A stretch of DNA of 64,000 nucleotides, taken from SHZL01 sp031362985 (GTDB lineage: Bacteria > Pseudomonadota > Gammaproteobacteria > Xanthomonadales > SZUA-36). Location of the stretch: NCBI GenBank assembly GCA_031362985.1, contig JANLTO010000064.1, forward strand, positions 1 through 64,000. The letters run 5' to 3'. Shown here in pieces: positions 9,785-18,939 of this stretch. Under the pieces are notes generated by a model. That model saw only the letters and a list, made by a program, of their open reading frames with translations. It did not search any database and was not told where the DNA came from. Every line of letters begins with the position of its first letter. Position 1 is the stretch's first letter. The position numbers and the translations under genes are program-made.

Positions 9785-11695
9785 CTATTTTTCTTCGAAC
9801 TCAAAAGCCAGCAGGACATTTCCCGGCATACCTATGGAAAAATGACCATACCCGGATGTCTGGAACAGCATGTTGCCTGTAATCGTCGGGCCGCTACGAG
9901 CGATCGCACCTCCGGTTCCGCTGAGTCCATTGACACCGTCATAGGCTCGAGCCGTGTCATAGGCCCATAGCAGTTTGCCGTCGCGGCTATCGAAAGCACG
10001 CAGATATCCGTCATTGGAGCCGGCGAAGACGAGGGAGCCTGCCACTGTAGGCGGCGACATGTAACCGTTATTGCATACGGGAGGCTTGTCGATGCAGGAG
10101 TCTGTTGGCGCCGGGTTTTCCCAAACGAGCTTGCCGGTTTGCAAGTCCACGCTGGTCATATTCCCAACGGCCGTTCCCTGAACCGGCCGCATGTCTGCGA
10201 TTGGCACGTAGGCGCGGTGGTCATCTGCGGCGAACCCGAACTGGATGCCGCCGAAGATCGGGCCTTCGTCCGGCAGCACCTGGCCCAGCCGAATTTCCCA
10301 CAAGAGCGCGCCTTGTCGATCCGGATCCAACCCGAACAGCACGCCGTCCTTTGTTCCTACCAGCACGATGTCCTGCCCGTTGGGGAGGGTTTTCAGTACC
10401 GCGGGAGCTCCGATTTCCCGGTCGCCCTTGGCCTGCGGATTGGTCGGTGAACAGAGATCTGTTGTGTCCAGGACCAAGCCGGCACACCCCCCGTGCCAAA
10501 TGTCGCCAGCTTCGAATCGTTCAGGGACAAATGACCTGACCCATTTCTTCTCGCCTGTGTTCAGGTCCAGTGCGACCAGCGCGTCCGACTCCTCGACGGG
10601 CGGTTCAGTGTGCTGATTGCCGGTCGTGACGTAGAGCAACTGCCGCCTCGTGTCGACGGTGGGCACTGACCATACGCCGACGCCCGCGGGCCCGTATCGC
10701 TTCACGCCTTGCTCATTGACACCCAGTTCCATTAACGGCTCATCAATGAGGTAGGTCTTCCACAGCAGCGCTCCGTTATCAATGCTGAACGCGGCGATAG
10801 CGCCGTTGAAGCTGCAACAGGGTGTCGTGAGAAGAGCGGATACAGTGAACTCCTGATTGGTAGAGATCGGTACGTAGAGAACACCGTTTTCGACCGTGAC
10901 ATTGCCATTCATGCGCGCGGATGGTTGTTCATCTGCTCTGGCGACCCACCGCAAGGATCCCGTTGCCGCATCGAGCGCGTAGACGTTCGTTTCGTAGTCG
11001 GCGAATACAACAGTATCCCCGGATACTGCCACGGTGGATCGCACGTGGCTTCGGGCTTTGAAGGACCAATGAGTGCAACCGGATTTTGCGTCCAGCGCAT
11101 AGACCATTCCGTTCGTGTTTCCGACATACAGGCGGTCGCCGACGACGGTTGGTTGATTGGAAGCCGACGTGTAGAGGGCGGCTTCGGGAAAGACAAACGC
11201 CCACTTGAGGCGCAATCCGCCAAACCGGGATGGGTCAAGCGCAGCGTCTGGCACATGTCGATCATTGGAGGAAGAGATGGACCACCCTGGCCAGTCTGCC
11301 GATTGTCCCGATTTCGCGCCGAGAGATTCGGTGACATTTGAGCAGTGGCCACCGCTGGCGAGTGAAGGTTTGTCGGCACTCAGCCCGGATATGTACCGGG
11401 CGAGCGCCTTTCGCTCTGCGTCGCTCAGGCCGTCTGCCAACTCGCGCATCAGGCCGGCCCAAAGCGTGTGATAGATTTCTTCCGATGAGAGCCTTGCCAT
11501 GGCCGCGATGTTGGGCCAGGGCCCTGGCCGCGCATGACACGTCAGGCACCTCTCGCTCAGCAGTGTCACGACATCAATCGGTTTGTGATCCATCACCCGA
11601 GTTGTGAGCTTACTTTCCTGCTCTGCTGCGAATGTCAGTTCGGCTCCCAACGTCAGGCAACAAAGAAGCCCGAGGGGAAAGAGTACTTTCAGCAT
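9785..11695 (-). CDS. PQQ-dependent quinohaemoprotein dehydrogenase (PVA-dehydrogenase-like)
   Basis: The ~636-aa exported protein has a signal peptide, then a short cytochrome c domain with a haem site (CLTCH) near residue 55, then an eight-bladed PQQ-repeat propeller (repeats such as YVGNTNGMVYALDAKSG, TNVYALDAATGSLRW and YLRAFDSRDGKLLW). A vicinal Cys-Cys (TPCCSFNG) resembles the redox disulfide of this class. This N-haem order matches polyvinyl-alcohol dehydrogenase-like enzymes, which oxidise secondary alcohols in the periplasm and pass electrons to cytochromes. It lies between the TonB receptor and ALDH genes. The substrate is unknown; a hydroxyl on the imported compound or a side chain is plausible. 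Confidence 0.85.
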   Translation of the reverse strand: MLKVLFPLGLLCCLTLGAELTFAAEQESKLTTRVMDHKPIDVVTLLSERCLTCHARPGPWPNIAAMARLSSEEIYHTLWAGLMRELADGLSDAERKALARYISGLSADKPSLASGGHCSNVTESLGAKSGQSADWPGWSISSSNDRHVPDAALDPSRFGGLRLKWAFVFPEAALYTSASNQPTVVGDRLYVGNTNGMVYALDAKSGCTHWSFKARSHVRSTVAVSGDTVVFADYETNVYALDAATGSLRWVARADEQPSARMNGNVTVENGVLYVPISTNQEFTVSALLTTPCCSFNGAIAAFSIDNGALLWKTYLIDEPLMELGVNEQGVKRYGPAGVGVWSVPTVDTRRQLLYVTTGNQHTEPPVEESDALVALDLNTGEKKWVRSFVPERFEAGDIWHGGCAGLVLDTTDLCSPTNPQAKGDREIGAPAVLKTLPNGQDIVLVGTKDGVLFGLDPDRQGALLWEIRLGQVLPDEGPIFGGIQFGFAADDHRAYVPIADMRPVQGTAVGNMTSVDLQTGKLVWENPAPTDSCIDKPPVCNNGYMSPPTVAGSLVFAGSNDGYLRAFDSRDGKLLWAYDTARAYDGVNGLSGTGGAIARSGPTITGNMLFQTSGYGHFSIGMPGNVLLAFEFEEK

Positions 11696-11755
11696 TGAAT
11701 TCTGGAGAAACACTGTGCCTAACCCCCAATCAGCAAGATTACTGGGATCACTCGA

Positions 11756-13954
11756 CTACCAGAAATAACGTACCGTTACTCCCCACCACCGTGGTGGCGA
11801 ATAAACGTCCTCGATGAACCCGATCAGCCCCGCATCCACGACATACAATCGGTATTCAGAGTCCGTGAAATTCTTCACCCACAGTGTAGCTCGCAACTTC
11901 TCGTCACTCGTTGTGTAGGAGAGACTGCCGTTCCACACCGAGTAGGAGTCATCCTTGGAAACCAGGGAATTCGTTCCCAGCAGATATTGCTTGCCGTTGT
12001 AATTGCCGTCGACCTGCAAGGCCAGCATACCACCCAACATGGGCCACTCGTAGCGCCCCAGCCAGTTCAGGCTGAGACCCGGCGCTTTGGGAAATTCTGC
12101 TTCCACTGTTCCGCCGAAGACATCAGGAACAGCATCGACTTCAGAATCGATGAACGCCGCTCCGAGCTGGAAGTCCCATCCAACTGTGGGTGAAATCGCG
12201 AACTCTATTTCGCCGCCTTTCGAGGTAGCGTCGGAATTCGCCACTTGAGGGGTGAGCGCTGTGAAGGAAAACGTCTGATAATCATCATAGTCATAGTAAT
12301 AGATCGCTGAATTTAGCCGGGCGAGACCATCGAAAAAAGTGGTTTTGAAACCCAGCTCGTAGGCGATCAATACCTCTTCGTCATGTTTGAGGTTGGAGTC
12401 AGCGACCTGTCCCAGCGGGTCGATCGACCAATTTCCTCCCTTGATGCCGCGATTGACCGAAGCGTAAATGAGGGTATTTTCTGTCGGTGTCCAGTTGAGC
12501 GCCAGCCGTGCGGGGACGTCTCCGTACGAGATGCTGTCAATATCATTGATGGGTACATTGGCAATATCGAACAAGAGTGTGCTTGGAATGCCACTTGACA
12601 CGTCGGAGTAGTACCGTTGCATTTCAAGGCTCTTGTCGTCGTACGAGTAACGCAGGCCAGCAATCAGGAGCCATTCAGGCGCAATATCGAACTCAATCTG
12701 TCCGAACACCGACCAATTTGATGAGTCGAGCACAGAGTACGTTTCTGTGGATTGTCCGTCGCTCCCGCCACCATGAATTATCGCTCCGGAGAGGTTTTGG
12801 TACATGTCCCACTGCATGTCCAGAAAGTATGCTCCCGCCTGCCAACGAACCCGGTCTGTCTGCCCCGACAGCCTCAGTTCCTCGGACGCCTGGTGGAAAT
12901 CATTGTCGAAAACAACGGGGAAGTAACCAAAGCCGCCGGCTCCGTCTTCCAGATACGATTTGTCCATACCAAGGTAATTGGTGATGGACACGAACTCTGT
13001 ATCGTCGTTCAACGACCAGGTAATGGTGCCGTTAATGTTCCACGTCTCTCGATCGTACCGGCCTTCCAGGGTAGACGCATGCTGCCGCGCCTTCTCCGTC
13101 AGGCTGATGCCGGTGGGTATCCCAAAACCAGTGACGGGATCGAAACCGGCTAATTCGACATGGTACCCACCCGTGGGCACATCGCTGTCTTTGTCATACG
13201 TGACCCGCAAATCCCCGACTACATCCTCGCTGAAATCACTCTGCAACGAGCCTCGCAACGTGTAACCATTTGCGCCGTGCGAGTCCCGGATGCCGGGCGT
13301 CACCGACTGAACGTATCCGTCATACTGCTCCCAAAAACCAGCGATGCGGCCACGTAGTTTATCGCCCAATGCGCCACCGACGGCGCCTTCAATTGCAGTT
13401 TGATTGTATTCGCCGAGCGTAGCTTCCATATACCCATTGAACTCGGTTTCCTCAGCACCGCGGGTAATGAAATGCAGTAATCCGCCCGTTGTATTTCGTC
13501 CGAACAAAGTACCCTGTGGTCCGCGCAAGACTTCAACACGCCTCATATCGAACATTCGCGCGTTGACAGCATTCATTGTCGCCACATACGCGCCATCCAC
13601 GTATACGGCAACTGGGGCCTCCAGGTTATCCTGAAAGTTGTTCTGCGAAACGCCGCGCAGGTTGAATACGGTGAATGCGGAGGTAAATGCAGACACCTGC
13701 AGACCCGGTACTTGCTCGACGAGGTCCACCGTGTGCCAGGCACCGAGGTTTTCCAGTTGTTCACCCGAAAATGCCGTCACCGATATTCCAACGTCCTGCA
13801 GGCTTTGCTCTCTCTTTTGCGCGGTAACAGTTACTTCTTCGAGCACCTGTGCGTTGAGCGATGTCGAAAGCATCACGGCCCAGATACAGAAGCAGCCGAG
13901 CATCGGTGAGATGCAGAATTCCATGCGTTGCGAAGGTGGCAAATGGAAATTCAT
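11756..13954 (-). CDS. TonB-dependent outer-membrane receptor
   Basis: A 732-aa receptor with an N-terminal signal sequence and a TonB-box-like LEEVTVTAQKREQSLQDV. The plug domain includes VDLVEQVPGLQVSAF and VEVLRGPQGTLFGRNTTGG, and a long beta-barrel ends in an aromatic residue (VTVRYFW). This sub-type is common in oligotrophic proteobacteria that import hydrophobic or aryl compounds. It heads the group PQQ dehydrogenase-ALDH-FAD oxidoreductase-ferredoxin, so it most likely imports the substrate of those enzymes. A putative regulatory dyad (14111-14131) lies about 160 nt upstream. Confidence 0.93.
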   Translation of the reverse strand: MNFHLPPSQRMEFCISPMLGCFCIWAVMLSTSLNAQVLEEVTVTAQKREQSLQDVGISVTAFSGEQLENLGAWHTVDLVEQVPGLQVSAFTSAFTVFNLRGVSQNNFQDNLEAPVAVYVDGAYVATMNAVNARMFDMRRVEVLRGPQGTLFGRNTTGGLLHFITRGAEETEFNGYMEATLGEYNQTAIEGAVGGALGDKLRGRIAGFWEQYDGYVQSVTPGIRDSHGANGYTLRGSLQSDFSEDVVGDLRVTYDKDSDVPTGGYHVELAGFDPVTGFGIPTGISLTEKARQHASTLEGRYDRETWNINGTITWSLNDDTEFVSITNYLGMDKSYLEDGAGGFGYFPVVFDNDFHQASEELRLSGQTDRVRWQAGAYFLDMQWDMYQNLSGAIIHGGGSDGQSTETYSVLDSSNWSVFGQIEFDIAPEWLLIAGLRYSYDDKSLEMQRYYSDVSSGIPSTLLFDIANVPINDIDSISYGDVPARLALNWTPTENTLIYASVNRGIKGGNWSIDPLGQVADSNLKHDEEVLIAYELGFKTTFFDGLARLNSAIYYYDYDDYQTFSFTALTPQVANSDATSKGGEIEFAISPTVGWDFQLGAAFIDSEVDAVPDVFGGTVEAEFPKAPGLSLNWLGRYEWPMLGGMLALQVDGNYNGKQYLLGTNSLVSKDDSYSVWNGSLSYTTSDEKLRATLWVKNFTDSEYRLYVVDAGLIGFIEDVYSPPRWWGVTVRYFW

Positions 13955-14110
13955 CTTGCGGTCCCCGTGGCTGATTGATTACTCACCATTCAGTGATTCA
14001 GGCTCCGTGGGAGAATTTGGGTTCCACACAGAGAGCGGATTCTGCACAAAAGCTCTTGCTCAGCATGCAACTTTATGAATTGAATGATTGCCGATTTATC
14101 GCTCTTGAAC

Positions 14111-14131
14111 TGTCACCCCGTTAGGGGGACG
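14111..14131. promoter_or_regulatory. Candidate operator A (21-bp dyad)
   Basis: The sequence has left half GTCACCCC and right half AGGGGGAC around a 3-bp centre, an imperfect inverted repeat. Its left half is identical to that of the site at 21297-21317 read on the minus strand, and all three sites align as 21-mers. It lies between cytochrome b561 and the TonB receptor it may control. This is a by-eye motif, not tested. Confidence 0.35.
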
Positions 14132-14160
14132 CTTTTCGGTCAGACTAGCGAGCGCGCCGT

Positions 14161-14718
14161 TTACCAGCATATCATCCGCCGCACAACCCCATCTTTACGA
14201 CAGGAGTGGTAAATCGCCCCCGTCACGTGTACCGCGACGAGACCGAGCAGCAGCCAGGAAGAGTAAATGTGCAGGTCGCTCCAGAGCTCATTCAGTTCTT
14301 CATTCGGGGCTGCAATACGCGGAAATCTGATCATCCACCAAAATACCGTATCCCATCGCGTGTGCGCAGACGCCAGGTAGCCAGTCACGCAGAGTGCAAA
14401 GACGGAAAGGTAGATCAGCACGTGTGTCACCACTGCGAGCAAGTGAACCTGGGACCCGGTCTTTCGGTCGCCAGGGGGTGCCGGACGATACTTCAGCCGC
14501 ACGTACAGCAGCGTCAACAGAAAGATTGCCAGCGTAAGACCTATATTCTTGTGCAGCTGAAAAGGCAAAGCACGAAACTGCAAGTCAGGCGACGGTAGTG
14601 GAAGGCCCATCATCCACCAGCTCGACAGAAACAGAAAAAGTATCGAGACGGCCAAAATCCAGTGAATCAACACGGCCGTCCTGGTGAATCCCTGCCTCTG
14701 CACAAAAGATTTCCTCAT
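14161..14718 (-). CDS. Cytochrome b561-family membrane protein
   Basis: The ~185-aa integral membrane protein has four predicted helices. It carries the b561 hallmarks: an early TAVLIHWILAVSILFLFLSSWW helix containing a haem-ligand histidine, FQLHKNIGLTLAIFL, a VTHVLIYLSVFALCVTGYL helix and the late LHIYSSWLLLGLVAVHVTGA with further histidines. It would shuttle electrons between periplasmic donors and quinone. ATG 14718 gives a 7-nt gap from the upstream gene; an ATG at 14778 would overlap that gene. The fit with a periplasmic quinohaemoprotein and an FAD enzyme in the same operon is good, but the partner is inferred. Confidence 0.87.
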   Translation of the reverse strand: MRKSFVQRQGFTRTAVLIHWILAVSILFLFLSSWWMMGLPLPSPDLQFRALPFQLHKNIGLTLAIFLLTLLYVRLKYRPAPPGDRKTGSQVHLLAVVTHVLIYLSVFALCVTGYLASAHTRWDTVFWWMIRFPRIAAPNEELNELWSDLHIYSSWLLLGLVAVHVTGAIYHSCRKDGVVRRMICW

Positions 14719-14725
14719 TCCCGGG

Positions 14726-15301
14726 TCAGGGTGGCCCTGACTCACCGCTTCCCTTCTGATCGTATTGTCGGCCAGCAAACACGCCAGTCACCAGCATCAA
14801 GTGCAAAAGAAACCAGAGGAAAAAGTTGCCGAGATACGCATCTCGCAGAATCGGCCCCGCAAGGGCCACAGTGCCGAACTGAAGAATATCGATGAGGACC
14901 AACCCTCCCAGCACCCCAATCGCAGCCACTGATGCCCAAGGGGTATGGTTGACGAGCGCGCCACCCACAATGACCGAAACAAAAGCGAGAATCGTACCCA
15001 TTATCGCCAGCGTGCCCATTGCGGCAGGAAACCAGTCTGGCGATGCAAGCATCAGTCCCCGGACATGGTCGACGAGATACTCACATTCCGCCTCGCTGAT
15101 TCCTTCCTCCTCGAGCTCTGCAGGCGGACAGTCAGCATCTGGCATTATTCCCGATGGGGGCACGTTTGCACTGAGGACGGATTGTTTCAGCCACTCTGTT
15201 GCATGTGCTGCCGTCAGGAAAACTCCAAGCACAACGACGACCACTCCCAATATGCTTGCCCAACCAGGCACACTGGCTGTGGCGGACCTGGGGGCTATCA
15301 T
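14726..15301 (-). CDS. Hypothetical four-helix membrane protein
   Basis: A 191-aa protein not recognised as any named family. It has a first hydrophobic segment after a short cytoplasmic start (ILGVVVVVLGVFLTAAHA). An acidic loop with two or three cysteines follows (DADCPPAELEEEGISEAECEYL), then three more membrane helices. Its ATG overlaps the FAH-family stop (ATGA at 15298-15301) and it ends 7 nt before cytochrome b561, so translational coupling is likely. The position suggests a membrane partner of the b561 cytochrome, perhaps a quinone- or redox-linked subunit; this is inference. Confidence 0.75.
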   Translation of the reverse strand: MIAPRSATASVPGWASILGVVVVVLGVFLTAAHATEWLKQSVLSANVPPSGIMPDADCPPAELEEEGISEAECEYLVDHVRGLMLASPDWFPAAMGTLAIMGTILAFVSVIVGGALVNHTPWASVAAIGVLGGLVLIDILQFGTVALAGPILRDAYLGNFFLWFLLHLMLVTGVFAGRQYDQKGSGESGPP

Positions 15302-16293
15302 GCGAACTCTGCCTTTTTCTTCACTTCCTGGTCGATGGCTCCGAAGATAGATTCCCCGGTGCCGGACAGATTCATGAATACTCTCACTCTGTCACCAAAC
15401 TGCATAAAGGGCGTTTCCGGCTCGCCTTTCTCCAGGGTCTCTATCATCCGCTTCTCCTGTAAACAGGATGAACCTACCGAGCGATCTTCATTCGAAACCG
15501 TTCCGGAACCGATGATGGTTCCGGCGCCCAGCGAACGGGTCATGGCGGCGTGTTCAATCAAATCACAAAAATCAAAGGACAGATCGACCCCGGCATTTGG
15601 GCAACCAAAACGCTTTCCGTTGAATTCGGTGATCAACGGCAGACTTACCTTTCGACCATTCCAGGCGTCGCCCAATTCATTGGGGGTCACACAAACTGGG
15701 GAGAATGCCGAGGCGGGCTTGGATTGAAAAAAGCCAAAACCCTTGGCGAGCTCCGGACGCATGACATTGCGCAGTGAAACGTCGTTGCACAGCATGATCA
15801 GGCGAATGTGACGGCTGGCGTCTGCTTTTGTCGTACCATAAGGGACATCGTCGGTGATCACCGCAACCTCCGACTCGAAATCGATACCCCAGCCCTCATC
15901 ACTCATCTCGATGGGATCCTCCGGCCCAAGGAATCCATCCGACCCGCCTTGATAAATGAGTGGTTCCTTGTTGAAGTTTTCGGGCAATTCGGCCCCGCGG
16001 GCTTTTCGCACCAGGCGCATGTGATTGAGGTAGGCGCTGCCGTCCGCCCACTGGAACGCACGCGGCAATGGAGATGCCATTTCTGAAACAACGAAGGGTC
16101 GCGCAGCCGTCAGCGCGCCGTCGTTCAGTCTTTCGTACAGGATTTCCAGCTTCGGAGCCACTTCGTCCCAACGCTCAATCGCCACCTGCAAAGTTGGCGC
16201 GATGCTTTGCGCCGTAGCCATTCGCTTCAGGTCGCGGCTCACGACAACCAGTGCACCGTCGCGCCCACCCACTTTTGTAGAACCCAATTTCAT
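15298..16293 (-). CDS. Fumarylacetoacetate hydrolase (FAH) family protein
   Basis: A 331-aa cytosolic hydrolase with the two-part FAH organisation. The N-terminal domain holds SEMASPLPRAFQWADGSAYL. The catalytic domain holds the metal-binding acidic residues in GWGIDFESEVAVITDD, then CNDVSLRN, KPASAFSPVCVTP and GAGTIIGSGTVSN. It is closest to the longer fumarylacetoacetase-like type, which cleaves C-C bonds in ring-fission products. The start at ATG 16293 has AGGAGA five bases upstream; an ATG at 16317 is less likely. It follows the VOC dioxygenase-like gene by 20 nt, so a ring-cleavage plus hydrolysis pair is a reasonable reading. Confidence 0.88.
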   Translation of the reverse strand: MKLGSTKVGGRDGALVVVSRDLKRMATAQSIAPTLQVAIERWDEVAPKLEILYERLNDGALTAARPFVVSEMASPLPRAFQWADGSAYLNHMRLVRKARGAELPENFNKEPLIYQGGSDGFLGPEDPIEMSDEGWGIDFESEVAVITDDVPYGTTKADASRHIRLIMLCNDVSLRNVMRPELAKGFGFFQSKPASAFSPVCVTPNELGDAWNGRKVSLPLITEFNGKRFGCPNAGVDLSFDFCDLIEHAAMTRSLGAGTIIGSGTVSNEDRSVGSSCLQEKRMIETLEKGEPETPFMQFGDRVRVFMNLSGTGESIFGAIDQEVKKKAEFA

Positions 16294-16313
16294 TTGAATC
16301 TCCTGTTCGCAAA

Positions 16314-16844
16314 TCAAGCTTCGTCGACTTGCCGGCCGGTGCTCCTGCCATCACCTGTGCAAATCCACCCATCCGCATCAATACTTCCCAAGTTCCAAAA
16401 AAACTCGATCCGATGTCCGTCGGGATCGAGCACATAAAATGATTCGTTCTCGCCCCAACTCCCTTCGGCATCCGGGCTGTGAACAAGGGGGCCGCGAACA
16501 ATGTTCACACCCATCATTCGCGTTCGTTCAAGCTGAAGCAACCAGTCATCCCGATTGGAAAACTCAAAGGCAAAATGATGGAACCCCGCAGGACCGAGCC
16601 GGCCGTCTTCTTCCGTAGCGGGTCGATAACTTTTTTTTGGGTTGTGCGACAGAACAAGGTCATGATGATTGTTGTGCAATCGAAGAAAGGTGAGTTCGAC
16701 GGGAATTGTCGGCACTTCACCTGCCGCATGGCGTTCCGAGACACGCATTCCCAACAATTCGCGATAAAATTCGATCGAGCGTTCCATGTCGGAGACTTCA
16801 GCGGCGACATGATGTAGACGTGACGCCAAAGGAGTTGTAGTCAT
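16314..16844 (-). CDS. VOC-family protein, extradiol dioxygenase / glyoxalase-like
   Basis: The 176-aa protein has two beta-alpha-beta-beta-beta modules of the vicinal oxygen chelate fold. Candidate metal ligands are a His in LHHVAAEVS (residue 11 or 12), a His in GFHHFAFEF (89 or 90) and Glu147 in DPDGHRIEFFW, the 2-His-1-Glu set of extradiol dioxygenases. It is shorter than classical two-domain extradiol enzymes, so a glyoxalase or isomerase role is also possible. ATG 16844 is preferred because AGGGTGG precedes it; a GTG at 16853 is the alternative. It is the first gene of the leftward operon and is divergent from the LuxR regulator. Confidence 0.85.
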   Translation of the reverse strand: MTTTPLASRLHHVAAEVSDMERSIEFYRELLGMRVSERHAAGEVPTIPVELTFLRLHNNHHDLVLSHNPKKSYRPATEEDGRLGPAGFHHFAFEFSNRDDWLLQLERTRMMGVNIVRGPLVHSPDAEGSWGENESFYVLDPDGHRIEFFWNLGSIDADGWICTGDGRSTGRQVDEA

Positions 16845-16949
16845 AATTACCACCCTGGAGGCTGCGTGAACAGCATGGACAGATTGTGGGCTGCGAAATA
16901 GAATCGGGTAGAGATGGTGTTGATTTTGTCACAGGCCTGCGCTTTCCGG

Positions 16950-16970
16950 TGTACACTCAAATAGGGTACA
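16950..16970. promoter_or_regulatory. Candidate operator C (TGTAC...GTACA dyad)
   Basis: A 21-bp dyad with TGTAC at the left and GTACA at the right lies in the 181-nt divergent region between the VOC operon and the LuxR gene. It shares CAAAtAGGGTACA with the inverse complement of the site upstream of the molybdenum enzyme, 12 of 13 bases. A site here could control both directions. Assignment to the LuxR protein is inferred from adjacency only. Confidence 0.4.
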
Positions 16971-17025
16971 AATCCTTCAGACAAAATCGATTTGCCAGTC
17001 ACAGCGGGAACGGGGCAATCAGCAT

Positions 17026-17739
17026 ATGACCCATGCCATTGCCAAGTGCATTTCCTCCTGCGGTTCATTGCTTTTCTTCCGGGACTTTTTCCTTTACCTC
17101 ACCAACGAACTCGATGTTGACCAGTGCAGCATTTTCCTGATCGACAGAAGTCACGCAATTTCATGCCTCGTAACCCGAAACTTCCTGAAGGCGGATATCG
17201 CCGTCCCGCTGGCCGACGCCTATTTGCAAGAAGGCTACAAGCATGATCCCAATATTACTCTGTTGAAAACCATGTCCGCGGGGCAAACCCGTTCGGTTCA
17301 CCTGAGCGAATACATACAGAAAATATCGTCCTCTTATCAGTCCCGCTATTTCAGCAATCCGGGCCTGGGGGACAAGGTGTCCATATTGGCCGTGAGGTCC
17401 GACTACGGCTATTACATCAATCTCTACAGAGCCTTGGGCAGGCGGAGCTTTCGGGATGACGGCTTGTTTCTCGATCCTGAGGATGAAAACGTCATATCGG
17501 CCCTGGTCACCAAACACTACAGCCTGGACTCCGCGCTGGTCGATGCAAACCCGATCGCGATGCTTTCTGATCGGGAAATGCAGGTTTGCCAAGGCATACT
17601 TCACGGCAAGAAAACAGAAACCATTGCCTTCGAATTAGGCGTGGCGCCGAGCACCATCATAACGTATCGCCGCCGGGCGTATCAAAAGCTTGGCATCAAC
17701 TCGCGCAGGGCGCTTTTTGCACTTTACAAGAGCGCTTAA
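17026..17739 (+). CDS. LuxR-family transcriptional regulator
   Basis: A 237-aa regulator with a C-terminal LuxR/GerE helix-turn-helix (about residues 182-235: LSDREMQVCQGILHGKKT then ELGVAPSTIITYRRRAYQKL). The N-terminal ~170 residues look like a GAF/autoinducer-type sensor but are not recognised as a named domain. It is divergent from the VOC-FAH operon and convergent with the Rieske gene. Its TAA stop and the Rieske stop share the palindrome TTAA (17736-17739), a 4-nt tail-to-tail overlap. It is the natural candidate for island control, perhaps sensing the substrate or an acyl or aryl signal. Confidence 0.85.
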   Translation: MTHAIAKCISSCGSLLFFRDFFLYLTNELDVDQCSIFLIDRSHAISCLVTRNFLKADIAVPLADAYLQEGYKHDPNITLLKTMSAGQTRSVHLSEYIQKISSSYQSRYFSNPGLGDKVSILAVRSDYGYYINLYRALGRRSFRDDGLFLDPEDENVISALVTKHYSLDSALVDANPIAMLSDREMQVCQGILHGKKTETIAFELGVAPSTIITYRRRAYQKLGINSRRALFALYKSA

Positions 17740-18842
17740 TCGGAAGTCAGCCCCTGCTCACAGTCGACCAGTTTCTTCAAGTGGCGCCGCACAGCGACTC
17801 CGGGTTTGTCAGCCGCCACATCGATCTCGTAAAAACCCGGCGTCTGATCGGTCTCCCACATGTTGTGAATGCGTTCCAGCACAACGACATCCTCGCTGAA
17901 TGCAGCCCGCGTGGATTCCAGCAAGAAATTTCCCACTTCCTCATCTGCAAGGGCGAAATTTCTGTTGATATTGAAATAGTAGTTGGTGGACGCATTGGTC
18001 TCCGGAGTGATCAACGATTCCACATATACCCGCGGCTGCAGGCTGTGCATTTTTTCCGGCGCTGAGAGGTTTGTCAGTTTGGCCTGATTCACCACCATCG
18101 CCGGCGAAACGAAACGACCGCCGGACCTACGCATCGCTTTGTCGCCTTCCCAGGACAATGGTTTCGCGAACATCGGCGGCAACGTGCATTCCACATTCCG
18201 CCAAACCTCAATGCGGCCATCATCGACGGACACTTCCATTGGCGCACGGGCATATTCCGGCGTACCGAAGGTCTTGTCGTGCACAAAGCTCAGGTGAGTC
18301 AGGTCCAGCAGGTTTTCGTGGAGATGAACGTAACTGCCCGTGATCTTCAGGTAGCCACTGACTGAAGTCCACGCGGGGTCATTTCTGAACTCCTGCTCAG
18401 GTATTGAAGCAGGGTCGGCAAGGCTCGGATCTCCCGGCCATATCCAGATGAATGGCATTCGTTCAACGACGGGAAAAGCCCGCAATCGAATGTTTTCCGG
18501 CGCTTTCTGCTGTGAGGGAATGGCGATGCATCTGCCGGAGCAATCGTAGCGAAAACCATGATAGCCACATTCCAGCACATCACCGTCCAGTTTGCCCTGT
18601 GATAAAGGGAAAGAACGATGACAGCATCGGTTCTGCAATGCCACCGGGGCGCCATCCTGCTTGCGAAACAGCACAGTGCTGACACCAAGATACTGGCGCG
18701 AGAAGAGCGATCGCGTCACCTCTTGGCTGCGCGCCGCGACATACCAGGCATTGCGAATCAGGGGAGTGTCCCTGTTCGCCATGCTGGCGGCGGCAACCGC
18801 TGCCATCTGGTGCTGTCTGCTGAGTTTCGCTTGTGCTGTCAT
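17736..18842 (-). CDS. Rieske non-haem iron oxygenase, VanA / O-demethylase-like
   Basis: A 368-aa oxygenase component. The Rieske [2Fe-2S] ligands are Cys73-x-His75 (RCCHRSFPL) and Cys92-x2-His95 (CGYHG), with the normal 16-residue spacing. The mononuclear iron motif is Asp180-x2-His183-x4-His188 in ENLLDLTHLSFVHDKTFG. The opening IRNAWYVAARSQEV is typical of vanillate O-demethylase and toluenesulfonate methyl-monooxygenase relatives, which demethylate or hydroxylate aryl substrates. No dedicated reductase is adjacent; the operon ferredoxin at 5866-6186 is one possible electron source. ATG 18842 follows GAGGTG. Confidence 0.92.
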   Translation of the reverse strand: MTAQAKLSRQHQMAAVAAASMANRDTPLIRNAWYVAARSQEVTRSLFSRQYLGVSTVLFRKQDGAPVALQNRCCHRSFPLSQGKLDGDVLECGYHGFRYDCSGRCIAIPSQQKAPENIRLRAFPVVERMPFIWIWPGDPSLADPASIPEQEFRNDPAWTSVSGYLKITGSYVHLHENLLDLTHLSFVHDKTFGTPEYARAPMEVSVDDGRIEVWRNVECTLPPMFAKPLSWEGDKAMRRSGGRFVSPAMVVNQAKLTNLSAPEKMHSLQPRVYVESLITPETNASTNYYFNINRNFALADEEVGNFLLESTRAAFSEDVVVLERIHNMWETDQTPGFYEIDVAADKPGVAVRRHLKKLVDCEQGLTSD

Positions 18843-18939
18843 GCGGTCACCTCATCGGTATCAATCGGTAGTAAGCCGCGGCTCGCCGGCATGCGGTAAT
18901 TCGAGTTTATTGCTTCACATTAATATCGATCGAGAATAC

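Noticed and set aside
18846..18868. GGTCACC...GGTATCA sequence resembling the operator dyad near the Rieske start
   Set aside because: Only the first six bases agree; it overlaps the ribosome-binding site and cannot be aligned without gaps.
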